Source: Candidatus Mediterraneibacter guildfordensis (GTDB lineage: Bacteria > Bacillota > Clostridia > Lachnospirales > Lachnospiraceae). Taken from it: a stretch of DNA of 64,000 bases. The notes beneath the pieces are model-generated. The model made no database searches and was not told the DNA's origin. It saw nothing but the letters and a program-made list of their open reading frames with translations. Positions 23,645 through 32,123 of the stretch are shown piece by piece (position 1 is the first letter of the stretch; the number at the start of each line of letters is the position of its first letter). The DNA lies in assembly GCA_019112735.1 (NCBI GenBank), contig DXIS01000029.1:23594-87593 (forward strand). The letters are read 5' to 3'. The position numbers were made by a program, and so were the translations under genes.

Positions 23645-25693
23645 ATGAAGAAGAAAAACAGAATGCGTCTGAAAGGACAGCTCCGGATGTATATGAGCTG
23701 GCCGCTGATCATGGCGGTCCTGCTTGCGGCGATGGATATCTGGGTCTTTGTGATCGATAAGAAGGCCGGATTTATTATGACCATTTTTATCCTGATCTAT
23801 CTCGGGATCGCAGGCGGGCTGTATTTTTACAACCGGTCGCTGATCCTGGCGGATCTGATCCAGTTCTCGGCCCAGTATAAGGGGATTGAGAATACGCTCC
23901 TGAAGGAGCTGGCGGTGCCCTACGCCATTGCGCTGGAGGACGGCCGCATCCTGTGGGCGAACAATGCCTTTGACGCGCTGATGGAAGGGCAGCGGAAGGA
24001 GAAATACCTGCACCGTCTGCTTCCCCAGATCCATCCGGGCGTGTACCCGAAGGGGGACGTGGACCATGTGGAGCTGGAAGTGTCCTGTCAGGACCGGGAT
24101 TTTCAGGCGGAGCTGCGGCGTGTATCGCTGAAAGGCTTCAGCAGCAGGGAAGAGCTCCTGCAGATCCCGGAGGAAGAGGAGTACTTTATCGCGGTGTCAC
24201 TCCAGGATGTGACGGAGCTGAACGAGTATATCCGTGAAAATGAGGACCAGCGGATGATCGCGGGTCTGATCTACATTGACAATTACGATGAAGTGATGGA
24301 AAGTGTGGAGGAAGTCCGCCAGTCGCTTCTCGTGGCGCTTATTGACCGTAAGATCAATAAATATATCAATGATGTGGACGGCATTGTCAAGAAGATGGAG
24401 AAGGACAAATATTTTGTTGTTATCAAGAAATCCAGTTACCGCAGGATCGCGGAGGACAAGTTCTCCATTCTTGAGGAAGTGAAGCAGGTCAATATCGGAA
24501 ATGCCCGCTCCGCCACCCTCAGCATCGGCCTGGGACTGAACACGGCCACCTATGCGCTGAGCTACCAGTTCGCACGTGTTGCCATCGATCTGGCGCTCGC
24601 CCGCGGCGGCGACCAGGCGGTGATCAAGGACTGCAACGGCATCACCTATTTCGGTGGTAAGAAGGAGCAGACATCCAAGAATACCCGCGTGAAGGCCCGC
24701 GTAAAAGCGGAGGCGCTGCGGGAGTTTATCGCGACGAAGGACCAGGTCATCGTGATGGGGCACAAGATCGCGGATCCGGACTCATTCGGCGCCTGCATGG
24801 GCATTTACCGAGCGGCCGTGAGCCTGGAGAAGAAGGCGCACATCGTAGTCAACACCGTAACCGAGTCGGTGCGCCCGCTGTATGCTGAGATCACGGAGAG
24901 CCCGGCCTATGAGGACGACATTTTCCTGACGTCGGATCAGGTGCTGGATTACATTACGGACAATACTATGGTCATTGTCGTGGATACAAATAAACCGCAG
25001 ATGACCGAGTGTCCGGAACTGCTGAAGCGCCCGCTGATGATCGCGGTGCTCGACCATCACCGGCAGAGCAGCAATGTGATCGAAAATGCGGTGCTTTCCT
25101 ATGTGGAGCCCTACGCTTCGTCAGCCTGCGAGATGGTTGCGGAAGTGCTGCAGTATATTTCAGATGACATTAAGATACCGGTGATCGAGGCGGAGTGCCT
25201 GTACGCGGGCATTATGATCGATACGAGGAACTTCATGAACCGGACCGGCGTGCGCACCTTTGAGGCGGCGGCGTTCTTAAGACGGTGCGGGGCGGATATT
25301 ACCCGCGTCCGCAAAATGTTCCGCGACGATATGGAATCCTACCGCGCCAAGGCGGAGGCGGTCCGCATGGCGGAAGTCTACCGCAAGGAATTCGCCATCG
25401 CAGAGTGCCCGGGCGACATCGACAGCCCGACGGTGCTGGCGGCCCAGGCGGCCAATGAGCTGCTGGATATCAGCGGCATCAAGGCTTCATTCGTCCTGAC
25501 GGTATACAACGGCAGGATCTATCTGAGCGCCCGTTCCATTGACGAGGTGAATGTACAGGTTATAGCCGAGAAGCTGGGAGGCGGCGGACATATCAATTCC
25601 GCGGGCGCCCAGTTTGACCACACAAATATGGAAGAAGCGATCAAAGCCCTGAAAGCGACGATCGACCAGATGATAGAAGAAGGAGATATTTAA
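23645..25693 (+). CDS. gdpP: Cyclic-di-AMP phosphodiesterase GdpP
   Basis: Membrane-bound enzyme that hydrolyses c-di-AMP to pApA, tuning osmotic and cell-wall homeostasis. 682 aa: two N-terminal helices (about 18-38 and 42-62), a degenerate PAS domain (about 85-195), a degenerate GGDEF domain (about 205-335), then DHH and DHHA1 domains. Metal ligands are visible in [11 protein letters not shown] (His373, Asp377, Asp379), VVDTNKP (Asp447), DHH (470-472) and [10 protein letters not shown]; the DHHA1 motif is [19 protein letters not shown] -10 lies at 23572-23577. gdpP-rplI-dnaB is the conserved Firmicutes order. Confidence 0.95.
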   Translation: MKKKNRMRLKGQLRMYMSWPLIMAVLLAAMDIWVFVIDKKAGFIMTIFILIYLGIAGGLYFYNRSLILADLIQFSAQYKGIENTLLKELAVPYAIALEDGRILWANNAFDALMEGQRKEKYLHRLLPQIHPGVYPKGDVDHVELEVSCQDRDFQAELRRVSLKGFSSREELLQIPEEEEYFIAVSLQDVTELNEYIRENEDQRMIAGLIYIDNYDEVMESVEEVRQSLLVALIDRKINKYINDVDGIVKKMEKDKYFVVIKKSSYRRIAEDKFSILEEVKQVNIGNARSATLSIGLGLNTATYALSYQFARVAIDLALARGGDQAVIKDCNGITYFGGKKEQTSKNTRVKARVKAEALREFIATKDQVIVMGHKIADPDSFGACMGIYRAAVSLEKKAHIVVNTVTESVRPLYAEITESPAYEDDIFLTSDQVLDYITDNTMVIVVDTNKPQMTECPELLKRPLMIAVLDHHRQSSNVIENAVLSYVEPYASSACEMVAEVLQYISDDIKIPVIEAECLYAGIMIDTRNFMNRTGVRTFEAAAFLRRCGADITRVRKMFRDDMESYRAKAEAVRMAEVYRKEFAIAECPGDIDSPTVLAAQAANELLDISGIKASFVLTVYNGRIYLSARSIDEVNVQVIAEKLGGGGHINSAGAQFDHTNMEEAIKALKATIDQMIEEGDI

Positions 25694-25694
25694 A

Positions 25695-26144
25695 ATGAAA
25701 GTGATCTTATTACAGGATGTAAAATCTCTCGGGAAAAAGGGAGAGATCGTAAATGTGAATGACGGATATGCAAGGAACTTCATCCTTCCGAAGAAGCTGG
25801 GCGCGGAGGCGACGCCGAAGAACCTCAACGACCTGAAGCTTCAGAAAAATAATGAGAAGAAGGTGGCCCAGGAGAACCTGGATGCGGCGAAAGAGCTGGC
25901 GGCGGAGCTTTCCGCAGGGAAAGTGGAGCTGGCCATCAAAGTCGGCGAGGGCGGCAGGACCTTCGGTTCTGTGTCAAGCAAAGAGATCGCGGCTGCGGTG
26001 AAGGAGCAGATGAACCTGGATGTGGACAAGAAAAAGATCCAGCTCAAAGAGACCATCAAGACACTGGGAACACACATGGTAACGGTGAAGCTGCACCCGG
26101 AAGTGTCAGCCGAACTGAAAGTCGTTGTAAAAGAAGAGGCGTAA
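25695..26144 (+). CDS. rplI: Ribosomal protein bL9
   Basis: 50S subunit protein with two globular domains joined by a long helix. 149 aa. The signature [20 protein letters not shown] and the [15 protein letters not shown] stretch are intact, as is the C-terminal domain. The start follows the gdpP stop by one base, so the genes are translationally coupled. Confidence 0.97.
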   Translation: MKVILLQDVKSLGKKGEIVNVNDGYARNFILPKKLGAEATPKNLNDLKLQKNNEKKVAQENLDAAKELAAELSAGKVELAIKVGEGGRTFGSVSSKEIAAAVKEQMNLDVDKKKIQLKETIKTLGTHMVTVKLHPEVSAELKVVVKEEA

Positions 26145-26158
26145 GGAGATAAGCGCTA

Positions 26159-27502
26159 ATGGATGCAGAAGCAGCAATGAAGCGGATACCGCCCCACAGC
26201 ATTGAGGCAGAGCAGGCGGTGCTGGGGGCAATGCTGATGAACAAGGACGCGGTGATGATCGTGTCCGAGATCATTACGGGCGAAGATTTTTACCAGACGG
26301 CGTACGGGATCCTGTTCGACGCCATCGTGGATCTTTTTAAGGCGGGCAGGCCGGTGGACCTGATCACGCTCCAGGAGCATCTGAAAGAGAAGGATGTCCC
26401 GCCGGAGGTCAGCAGCATGGAATATGCCAGAGAGCTTCTCGAAGGAGCGGTGACTTCCGCGAACGTGAAGTATTACGCCGAGATCGTGAAGGACAAGGCG
26501 GTGCTCCGCCGGCTGATCCGGATCAACGAATCCATCGCCAATACATGCTATCTGGAAAATAAACCGCTGGAGGAGATCCTTGAGACAACTGAAAAACAGG
26601 TTTTCGAGCTGGTTGAACGGGGGAATTCCCAGGAATACGTGCCGATCCGCGACGTGGTGCTCAACGCCCTCGACGTGATCGAACGCGCGTCCAAGACAAA
26701 GGGAAATGTCACCGGCATCCCGACCGGGTTTATCGACCTCGACTACAAGCTGTCCGGGCTCCAGCCCTCGGATCTGGTGCTGATCGCGGCCCGTCCGTCC
26801 ATGGGAAAGACGGCGTTCGTGCTGAACATCGCCCAGCATGTGGCCTTCCGCCAGAATAAGGCGGTCGCCATCTTCAGTCTCGAGATGTCCAAGGAACAGC
26901 TGGTGAACCGACTGTTCTCCCTGGAATCCCATGTGGACGCCCAGCTTTTGCGGACCGGAAACCTGTCCGATACGGACTGGGAGAAACTCATCGAGGGAGC
27001 CGGTACGATCGGCAATTCCCGGATGATCATTGACGATACGTCGGGCATCTCCATTTCAGAGATGCGTTCGAAATGCAGGAAATACAAGCTGGAGCAGGGG
27101 CTCGACCTGATCATCATTGACTACCTGCAGCTCATGAGCGGGAGCGGCGGCAGGAAAAATGAAAGCCGCCAGCAGGAGATCTCGGAGATCTCCCGTTCGC
27201 TGAAAGGCCTGGCAAGGGAACTGAATGTTCCGGTTGTTGCACTGTCGCAGCTGAGCCGTGCGGTCGAGCAGCGCACGGACAAGCGCCCCATGCTCTCTGA
27301 CCTCCGTGAGTCCGGAGCCATCGAGCAGGACGCGGATGTATGTATGTTTATTTACCGGGATGATTACTATAACCCGGATACAGAAGATAAGAACATCGCG
27401 GAGATCATCATCGCCAAGCAGAGGAACGGCCCGATCGGCACGGTGCGCCTGGCGTGGATGCCGCAGTATACCCGTTTCGGAAACGAACTGCGGCAGCAGT
27501 AG
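26159..27502 (+). CDS. dnaB: Replicative DNA helicase DnaB
   Basis: Hexameric 5'-3' helicase of the chromosomal replication fork. 447 aa: N-terminal domain beginning RIPPHSIEAEQAVLGAML, linker, and RecA-like C-terminal domain with Walker A ARPSMGKTAF, Walker B LIIIDYLQLM, and the KRPMLSDLRESGAIEQDADV region. No intein. It meets the convergent MerR gene with a 7-base gap and no obvious terminator between them. Confidence 0.97.
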   Translation: MDAEAAMKRIPPHSIEAEQAVLGAMLMNKDAVMIVSEIITGEDFYQTAYGILFDAIVDLFKAGRPVDLITLQEHLKEKDVPPEVSSMEYARELLEGAVTSANVKYYAEIVKDKAVLRRLIRINESIANTCYLENKPLEEILETTEKQVFELVERGNSQEYVPIRDVVLNALDVIERASKTKGNVTGIPTGFIDLDYKLSGLQPSDLVLIAARPSMGKTAFVLNIAQHVAFRQNKAVAIFSLEMSKEQLVNRLFSLESHVDAQLLRTGNLSDTDWEKLIEGAGTIGNSRMIIDDTSGISISEMRSKCRKYKLEQGLDLIIIDYLQLMSGSGGRKNESRQQEISEISRSLKGLARELNVPVVALSQLSRAVEQRTDKRPMLSDLRESGAIEQDADVCMFIYRDDYYNPDTEDKNIAEIIIAKQRNGPIGTVRLAWMPQYTRFGNELRQQ

Positions 27503-27509
27503 CCGCAGG

Positions 27510-28127
27510 TCAGGACGGCAGAAAAAGCTTTTTCAGTTTTACCGCGGCGCTTCGGGCGGCTTCCTTTCTGTGCGTCTGCTGCTGGCGGATCAGGCTGTCC
27601 AGCTTTCGGAAATGTTCCTCCTGCTGGCGCTCTTTTGCCTGGAGGAGAAAATCGATCTCACGGACGACATCACCGGTCACAGTGCTGCTGATGTCGTTTT
27701 TTAATATTCCGTTATTTTCCCGGAGGATCTCCCGGAACAGCGCGCCGAAGACGGCCCGCGCTTCTTTCAGTTTCTCCGGATCGATCTCCGGCACGGCCGG
27801 GGCGGTGCCTTCCCGCGCGGCCGCGGGCGGCGTATTCTGCGGTGCAGGGCCAGCAGCGTTGCCTTGAGCCGCTCCGGGCGATCTGAGCTTTAGGCGGGTC
27901 TCCTTAAGCTCCGGGATGATCGCCTTTAAGTCCTTCAGCATCATGCCTTCATCTTTCAGTTTCTTAATACAGCGGAAAAGCTGGATATCATCATCTGTAT
28001 AATATCGGTGCCCCATTTCCGTGCGTCCGATCTTCAGGCCCAGTTCTTCTTCCCAGTATCTTAAGACATGGGATTCCACATCAACCTGTTTGGCCGCCTC
28101 GGAAATCATGAATCTGACTTCACCCAT
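27510..28127 (-). CDS. MerR family transcriptional regulator
   Basis: A 205-aa DNA-binding protein. The N-terminal winged helix-turn-helix (residues 5-75) has FMISEAAKQVDVESHVLRYWEEE and GHRYYTDDDIQLFRCI, typical of MerR. A low-complexity Ala/Pro linker (about 85-115) leads to a C-terminal predicted coiled coil rich in Glu/Gln (about 150-200) with no metal-binding cysteines, so it is probably not a classic metal sensor. AAGGAGGT precedes the ATG. An extended -10 (TGC-TATAAT) is at 28164-28172 on the minus strand. Target and signal unknown. Confidence 0.85.
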   Translation of the reverse strand: MGEVRFMISEAAKQVDVESHVLRYWEEELGLKIGRTEMGHRYYTDDDIQLFRCIKKLKDEGMMLKDLKAIIPELKETRLKLRSPGAAQGNAAGPAPQNTPPAAAREGTAPAVPEIDPEKLKEARAVFGALFREILRENNGILKNDISSTVTGDVVREIDFLLQAKERQQEEHFRKLDSLIRQQQTHRKEAARSAAVKLKKLFLPS

Positions 28128-28163
28128 TAATATTTATACCTCCTTAATATCAGCTTTAAGGGT

Positions 28164-28172
28164 ATTATAGCA
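28164..28172 (-). promoter_or_regulatory. Extended -10 promoter of the MerR gene
   Basis: On the minus strand TGCTATAAT, an extended -10, located 37 bases upstream of the start codon. The -35 is weak. Confidence 0.5.
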
Positions 28173-28215
28173 TGGCCGTGCGGGCATAACTTCAGGAATC
28201 GTTCGCAAAATTGCG

Positions 28216-28250
28216 ACAAAAAAACACCGCTCCGGATACGGAACGGTGTT
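28216..28250 (-). terminator. Intrinsic terminator after the ferredoxin gene
   Basis: On the minus strand AACACCGTTCCG pairs with CGGAGCGGTGTT and is followed by a run of T. It ends the short ferredoxin transcript. Confidence 0.85.
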
Positions 28251-28278
28251 CTGCGTGTGATCACTTTGCGATTTATAA

Positions 28279-28449
28279 TTACTCTGCTGAAATAGCGCCT
28301 GTCGGACATGCAGCTTCGCATGCTCCGCAGTCGATGCAGGAATCAGCATCGATCTCGTATTTGCCATCGCCTTCGGAGATAGCGCCTACCGGACATTCGC
28401 CTTCACAGGAACCACACATTACGCATTCGTCACTGATTACGTGTGCCAT
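28279..28449 (-). CDS. 2[4Fe-4S] bacterial-type ferredoxin
   Basis: A 56-aa low-potential electron carrier of the clostridial type. Two cysteine clusters, CVMCGSCEGECP and CIDCGACEAACP, each of the form CxxCxxCxxxCP, bind the two cubane clusters. It begins MAHVISDECVMCG, a canonical start for the family. AAGGAGGG lies 10 bases before the ATG. It has its own promoter and terminator and so is monocistronic. It likely serves hydrogenases, pyruvate:ferredoxin oxidoreductase or similar enzymes elsewhere. Confidence 0.97.
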   Translation of the reverse strand: MAHVISDECVMCGSCEGECPVGAISEGDGKYEIDADSCIDCGACEAACPTGAISAE

Positions 28450-28508
28450 AGTCTATGTACCCTCCTTTTATGATTTCCGCAGAAGCACATTTGCTTTTGC
28501 TCTTTCTC

Positions 28509-28537
28509 ATTTTAATACAATAAAAATGAATATACAA
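28509..28537 (-). promoter_or_regulatory. Promoter of the ferredoxin gene
   Basis: On the minus strand TTGTAT (28532-28537), 17-base spacer, TAAAAT (28509-28514), about 60 bases before the start codon. The 28450-28668 gap holds this promoter and otherwise no gene. Confidence 0.65.
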
Positions 28538-28668
28538 GGGATTTAGTTGTTTTAAATTTAATACTTGCAGAAAAATTCAGAAAAAAATCACTTTCTTTTT
28601 TTGAATATTGGTGTATGATAGTAAGAAGATTTACTGAACAGATCCCGGACAGGGAACGGAGGAAAGTT

Positions 28669-29958
28669 ATGAGAAAGAAATCAGCGGCATGCATCGCGCT
28701 TACTCTCTGTGTGGCAGCTGCCGGATGCGGATGCAGTGCGGGAGAAGAGGAAAATGTATTTACGGGGGAGACGCCGGAACGACCAGCGTGGCAGGCGAAC
28801 CTGGATGCGGTGGATCCGGCGGTCTATACGGATATCGATGAACTCGACCTGGAGCCGGGCACGTATATTTCCGTGATCGGCAAGACGGAAAATACGCCCT
28901 ACTGGCAGCAGGTCCGGGCCGGCGTGGAGCAGGCCGCGGAAGATATCAACGAACGGCTGGGATACAGCGGCGCGGATGAGGTCAAAGTCCTTTACAATGC
29001 GCCCGCGGACGGGGAAGATATCGACGAGCAGGTGAATATCCTGGATGAGGAGATGTCCCGGTATCCGGATGTGATCGCGATCGCGAGCATTGATGAAAAT
29101 GCGTCTTCCGTCCAGTTCGATCTGGCGATCGGGAACGGGATCCAGATCGTGGCGTTCGATTCGGGCAACAGCTATCAGGGGATCCAGTGCACCTGCATGA
29201 CAGACAATGCGGCGGCCGCAAAGACCGGCGCTGAAAAACTCTGTGAAGCGATCGGCGACAGCGGTGAAGTGGCGCTTTTTGTGCATGACTCCGTGTCCGG
29301 AAATGCGAGGGAGCGGGCGGATGCATTCAGGCAGGAGATCGAGGCGGATCATCCGGGAGTTACGGTCGCGGAAACCATTTACCTGGATCAGCTGGACGAG
29401 CTGAAACGAAAGGCGGCGGCGGAAGAACTCGGCGTATCGGCGGAAGAACTGGCGCAGTGGAGCGAAGCGGCTTCCGGCCTTGAGAGTGAACCGGGGGATG
29501 ATGCAGAAGCGGTGCCGGAGGAGGCAGAGGAAGAGAACAGTTCGATATCTGAGGAGGCAAAGACAAGGCTCGAGGATATTGACGCCCTTGCATCCGGGAT
29601 GAGCGATGAAGAGGCGGCAGCCTATTATCTCGGCAAACATCCGGACCTGAAAGGCTGCTTCGGGGTCAATGATGAGTCTGTGCTGCTGGCGGCGCAGGCG
29701 GTGGAGAGCCTGGAGAAAACCGATGCGGTCACTGTGATGGGATTCGACGCCGGAAAAGAGCAGATCAGTGCCCTGGAAGACGGCAGCATAGACGGACTTG
29801 TGGTCCAGAATCCGTTCGGCATGGGGTATGCCACGGTCGTGGCCGCTGCAAGGACCGCCCTGGAGATCGGCAATGAAGCGGTAGTCGATACCGGATATAC
29901 ATGGGTCGATCTGTCGAACCTGGAAGATGAGAACGTTCAGGCCATGCTTTATGAATAG
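28669..29958 (+). CDS. Sugar-type periplasmic-binding-fold lipoprotein with acidic insertion
   Basis: A 429-aa exported lipoprotein: signal peptide with lipobox AAAGC (Cys20), then a type I periplasmic binding fold like RbsB/LacI-type ligand-binding proteins. Lobe motifs include YISVIGKTENTPYWQQVRAG, PDVIAIASIDENA and VAFDSGNSY; the second lobe has GCFGVNDESVLLAAQAVE and VTVMGFDAGKEQ. Between about residues 245 and 315 there is an unusual Glu/Ala-rich, probably helical insertion not found in plain RbsB. No permease or ATPase gene is nearby. It converges on a two-component system with 4 bases between the stops, so it could present a ligand to that or another sensor. Start chosen at 28669 after GGAGG (28660-28664). 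Confidence 0.8.
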   Translation: MRKKSAACIALTLCVAAAGCGCSAGEEENVFTGETPERPAWQANLDAVDPAVYTDIDELDLEPGTYISVIGKTENTPYWQQVRAGVEQAAEDINERLGYSGADEVKVLYNAPADGEDIDEQVNILDEEMSRYPDVIAIASIDENASSVQFDLAIGNGIQIVAFDSGNSYQGIQCTCMTDNAAAAKTGAEKLCEAIGDSGEVALFVHDSVSGNARERADAFRQEIEADHPGVTVAETIYLDQLDELKRKAAAEELGVSAEELAQWSEAASGLESEPGDDAEAVPEEAEEENSSISEEAKTRLEDIDALASGMSDEEAAAYYLGKHPDLKGCFGVNDESVLLAAQAVESLEKTDAVTVMGFDAGKEQISALEDGSIDGLVVQNPFGMGYATVVAAARTALEIGNEAVVDTGYTWVDLSNLEDENVQAMLYE

Positions 29959-29962
29959 GCGC

Positions 29963-31369
29963 CTACTGAACGCGCGGAAGAGAAAATATGAATTCAGTCC
30001 CTACGCCCTCGGTGCTGACCACGTTAATGTGTTCATCGTGGGCCTGGATCACTTCTTTTACAATGGACAGGCCAAGGCCTGTCCCTTTTTTGTCTTTTCC
30101 GCGGGACAGGTCTGATTTGTAGAAGCGCTCCCAGATCTTGTTAAGCTCTTTTTTGGGGATCCCGATCCCCTGGTCTTTGACGGACACAAAAGCTTTCTCG
30201 TTCTTGGCGTTTACCTCGATCGTGACAGCGGATTCCGGTTCGCTGAACTTGATGGCATTGTCGATCAGGTTATAAAGGACCTGCTGGATCTTGCGCCTGT
30301 CCGCATAGACGATCACGGATCCCGGCATCAGGATGAGCTCGATGGTAATGTGCTTCGGCGTGCAGACCGATTCAAAAGAGGCGGCCGTGCCTTTGATCGT
30401 TTCCTGGATATCGAACTCCCTTTTATCAAGGAGCAGTTCCTTTGTGTCAAATTCATTCAGCGTGAGCAGGTCCCGCGTCAGGTCCGTGAGCCGTTCCGTT
30501 TCAAAGAGGATGATGCCGATATATTTTTCGTACAGTTCCGGCGGGATCGTCCCGTCGGCCATGGCTTCCAGATAGCCCTTGATGGAAGTGAGGGGCGAAC
30601 GGAAATCATGGGAGACATTTGCCACGATCTTCTTCTGATATTCGTCCATGTCCTTGAGCCGGGCGGCCATGTAGTTCAGGGAGGCGGAGAGATACCCCAT
30701 TTCATCGTGGGTGCTGACCGGTATCTCGTAGGTCAGGTTTCCGGTGGCATACTGCCGCGCCGCTTCGGAGATGAGCCGCAGCGGACGGTAGACGAAAAAG
30801 TGGAATCCCAGAAGGAAGATGAGGGACAGCACGAAGATCGCGGCCAGGGTGATGTACACCGGGACCATGATGGGCCGGCACCGCTCCTCGATGCCCGATA
30901 CAGGGCTGTGTATCATAAGGTATCCTTTCGTGGAGAAACCTTCTGTGACAGGGGCCATTACCGTGATGACCTCCTCGTCAAAATAATCATGGTAAGTGCC
31001 GGAGATGTACTGGTTTCCCCCGATCTCCGCGGGGTTGAAGTCCTCGATCTTCTCCGGGGAAGACGTGTTTTCAAGGTTCGAGGAAGTGATCATCGTTCCC
31101 GAAGCGTCCACGAACCACAGCGATGATTCCAGGTAGAGCCGCATGGCTGCAAGCTGGGACTGCACGGCATAAAGTGAGGAATCATCCGAGAAATAAGAGG
31201 GGAGATAATCGCTGGCGATCAGCGTGGCCTCCCGGTAAAGAGTTTTCGATGTATCCGCCATGAGCCGGTCCGTAATGAGCTGGGTGGTCAGCGTGGCGGT
31301 GGTGAACAGGCAGAGAAACCCGAAGATGATGTAAAGCGCTATGAATTTCAGGTGAAGGATACTTTTCAT
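29963..31369 (-). CDS. Membrane sensor histidine kinase (HAMP, HisKA, HATPase)
   Basis: A 468-aa kinase of a two-component system. Layout: helix 1 (about 8-32), an extracytoplasmic sensor domain of about 130 residues, helix 2 (about 168-194), HAMP (about 195-245), the dimerisation domain with phosphoacceptor His254 in VSHDFRSPLTSIKGYLEAM, and the ATPase domain with N-box LYNLIDNAIKFS, G1 KDQGIGIPK and G2 GTGLGLSIVKEV. It resembles the PhoR/ResE/WalK class. It lies 24 bases after its response regulator gene and is transcribed with it. The input signal is unknown. Confidence 0.93.
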   Translation of the reverse strand: MKSILHLKFIALYIIFGFLCLFTTATLTTQLITDRLMADTSKTLYREATLIASDYLPSYFSDDSSLYAVQSQLAAMRLYLESSLWFVDASGTMITSSNLENTSSPEKIEDFNPAEIGGNQYISGTYHDYFDEEVITVMAPVTEGFSTKGYLMIHSPVSGIEERCRPIMVPVYITLAAIFVLSLIFLLGFHFFVYRPLRLISEAARQYATGNLTYEIPVSTHDEMGYLSASLNYMAARLKDMDEYQKKIVANVSHDFRSPLTSIKGYLEAMADGTIPPELYEKYIGIILFETERLTDLTRDLLTLNEFDTKELLLDKREFDIQETIKGTAASFESVCTPKHITIELILMPGSVIVYADRRKIQQVLYNLIDNAIKFSEPESAVTIEVNAKNEKAFVSVKDQGIGIPKKELNKIWERFYKSDLSRGKDKKGTGLGLSIVKEVIQAHDEHINVVSTEGVGTEFIFSLPRVQ

Positions 31370-31393
31370 GGTCTCACGTCCTGTCCTTTTAGT

Positions 31394-32095
31394 TTATTTT
31401 GTCTCGAATTTATATCCGATCCCCCATACAGTGCCGAGCTTCCAGTGGGGATGGTCTTTGATCTTCTCTCTCAGCCGTTTGATATGTACATCTACCGTCC
31501 GCGTGTCTCCCACGTATTCATACCCCCAGATGCGGTCCAGCAGCTGTTCGCGGGTGAATACCTGATTCGGGGATGAGGCGAGGCAGTAGAGCAGCTCCAG
31601 TTCCTTGGGCGGCATTTCTATCTGGCGTCCGTCGCAGACGACGGAATAATTGGTCAGATTGATCTCAAGCCCGTCGTACTGCACGCTTTTGGCTGCGTTT
31701 TTGTCCGGGGTCTCCGTTCTGGCCGGGTTGTATCTTCGCAGGACCGCGCGGACCCGGGCCACCATTTCCTTTGAATCGAAAGGCTTCATGATGTAATCGT
31801 CGGCGCCCAGCTCCAGTCCCAGCACCTTGTCAAAAACTTCGCCTTTGGCGGAGAGCATGATGACGGGGACGGAGGATCTGGCGCGGACCTCGCGGCAGAC
31901 CTGGTATCCGTCGATGCCCGGGAGCATCAGGTCGAGGAGGATTAGGTTCGGCTGGTACGTCTCGAATGCCGAAAGCACGTCTTCCCCGTTATATACGATT
32001 TTTGTATCAAAACATTCTTTTGTGAGATAGAGCGAGATCAGTTCCGCGATATTTTCATCGTCGTCTACGATCAGGATCTTCTGTTTGCCTGTCAT
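31394..32095 (-). CDS. OmpR/PhoB family response regulator
   Basis: A 233-aa transcription factor partnered with the adjacent kinase. Receiver domain (1-120) with acidic pocket DDDE (11-14), phosphoacceptor Asp55 in LILLDLMLPG, conserved MLSAKGE switch and Lys in YIMKPF. The C-terminal winged helix (about 140-233) has VFTREQLLDRIWGYEYVGDTRTVDVHIKRLR, quoted here only to identify the PhoB-like recognition region in part. First gene of the leftward pair, 28 bases after the mutS2 stop codon. mutS2 runs the same way, so read-through is possible. Confidence 0.93.
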   Translation of the reverse strand: MTGKQKILIVDDDENIAELISLYLTKECFDTKIVYNGEDVLSAFETYQPNLILLDLMLPGIDGYQVCREVRARSSVPVIMLSAKGEVFDKVLGLELGADDYIMKPFDSKEMVARVRAVLRRYNPARTETPDKNAAKSVQYDGLEINLTNYSVVCDGRQIEMPPKELELLYCLASSPNQVFTREQLLDRIWGYEYVGDTRTVDVHIKRLREKIKDHPHWKLGTVWGIGYKFETK

Positions 32096-32123
32096 GTCAG
32101 GGCCTCCTTTTTATGTTGTCCGG

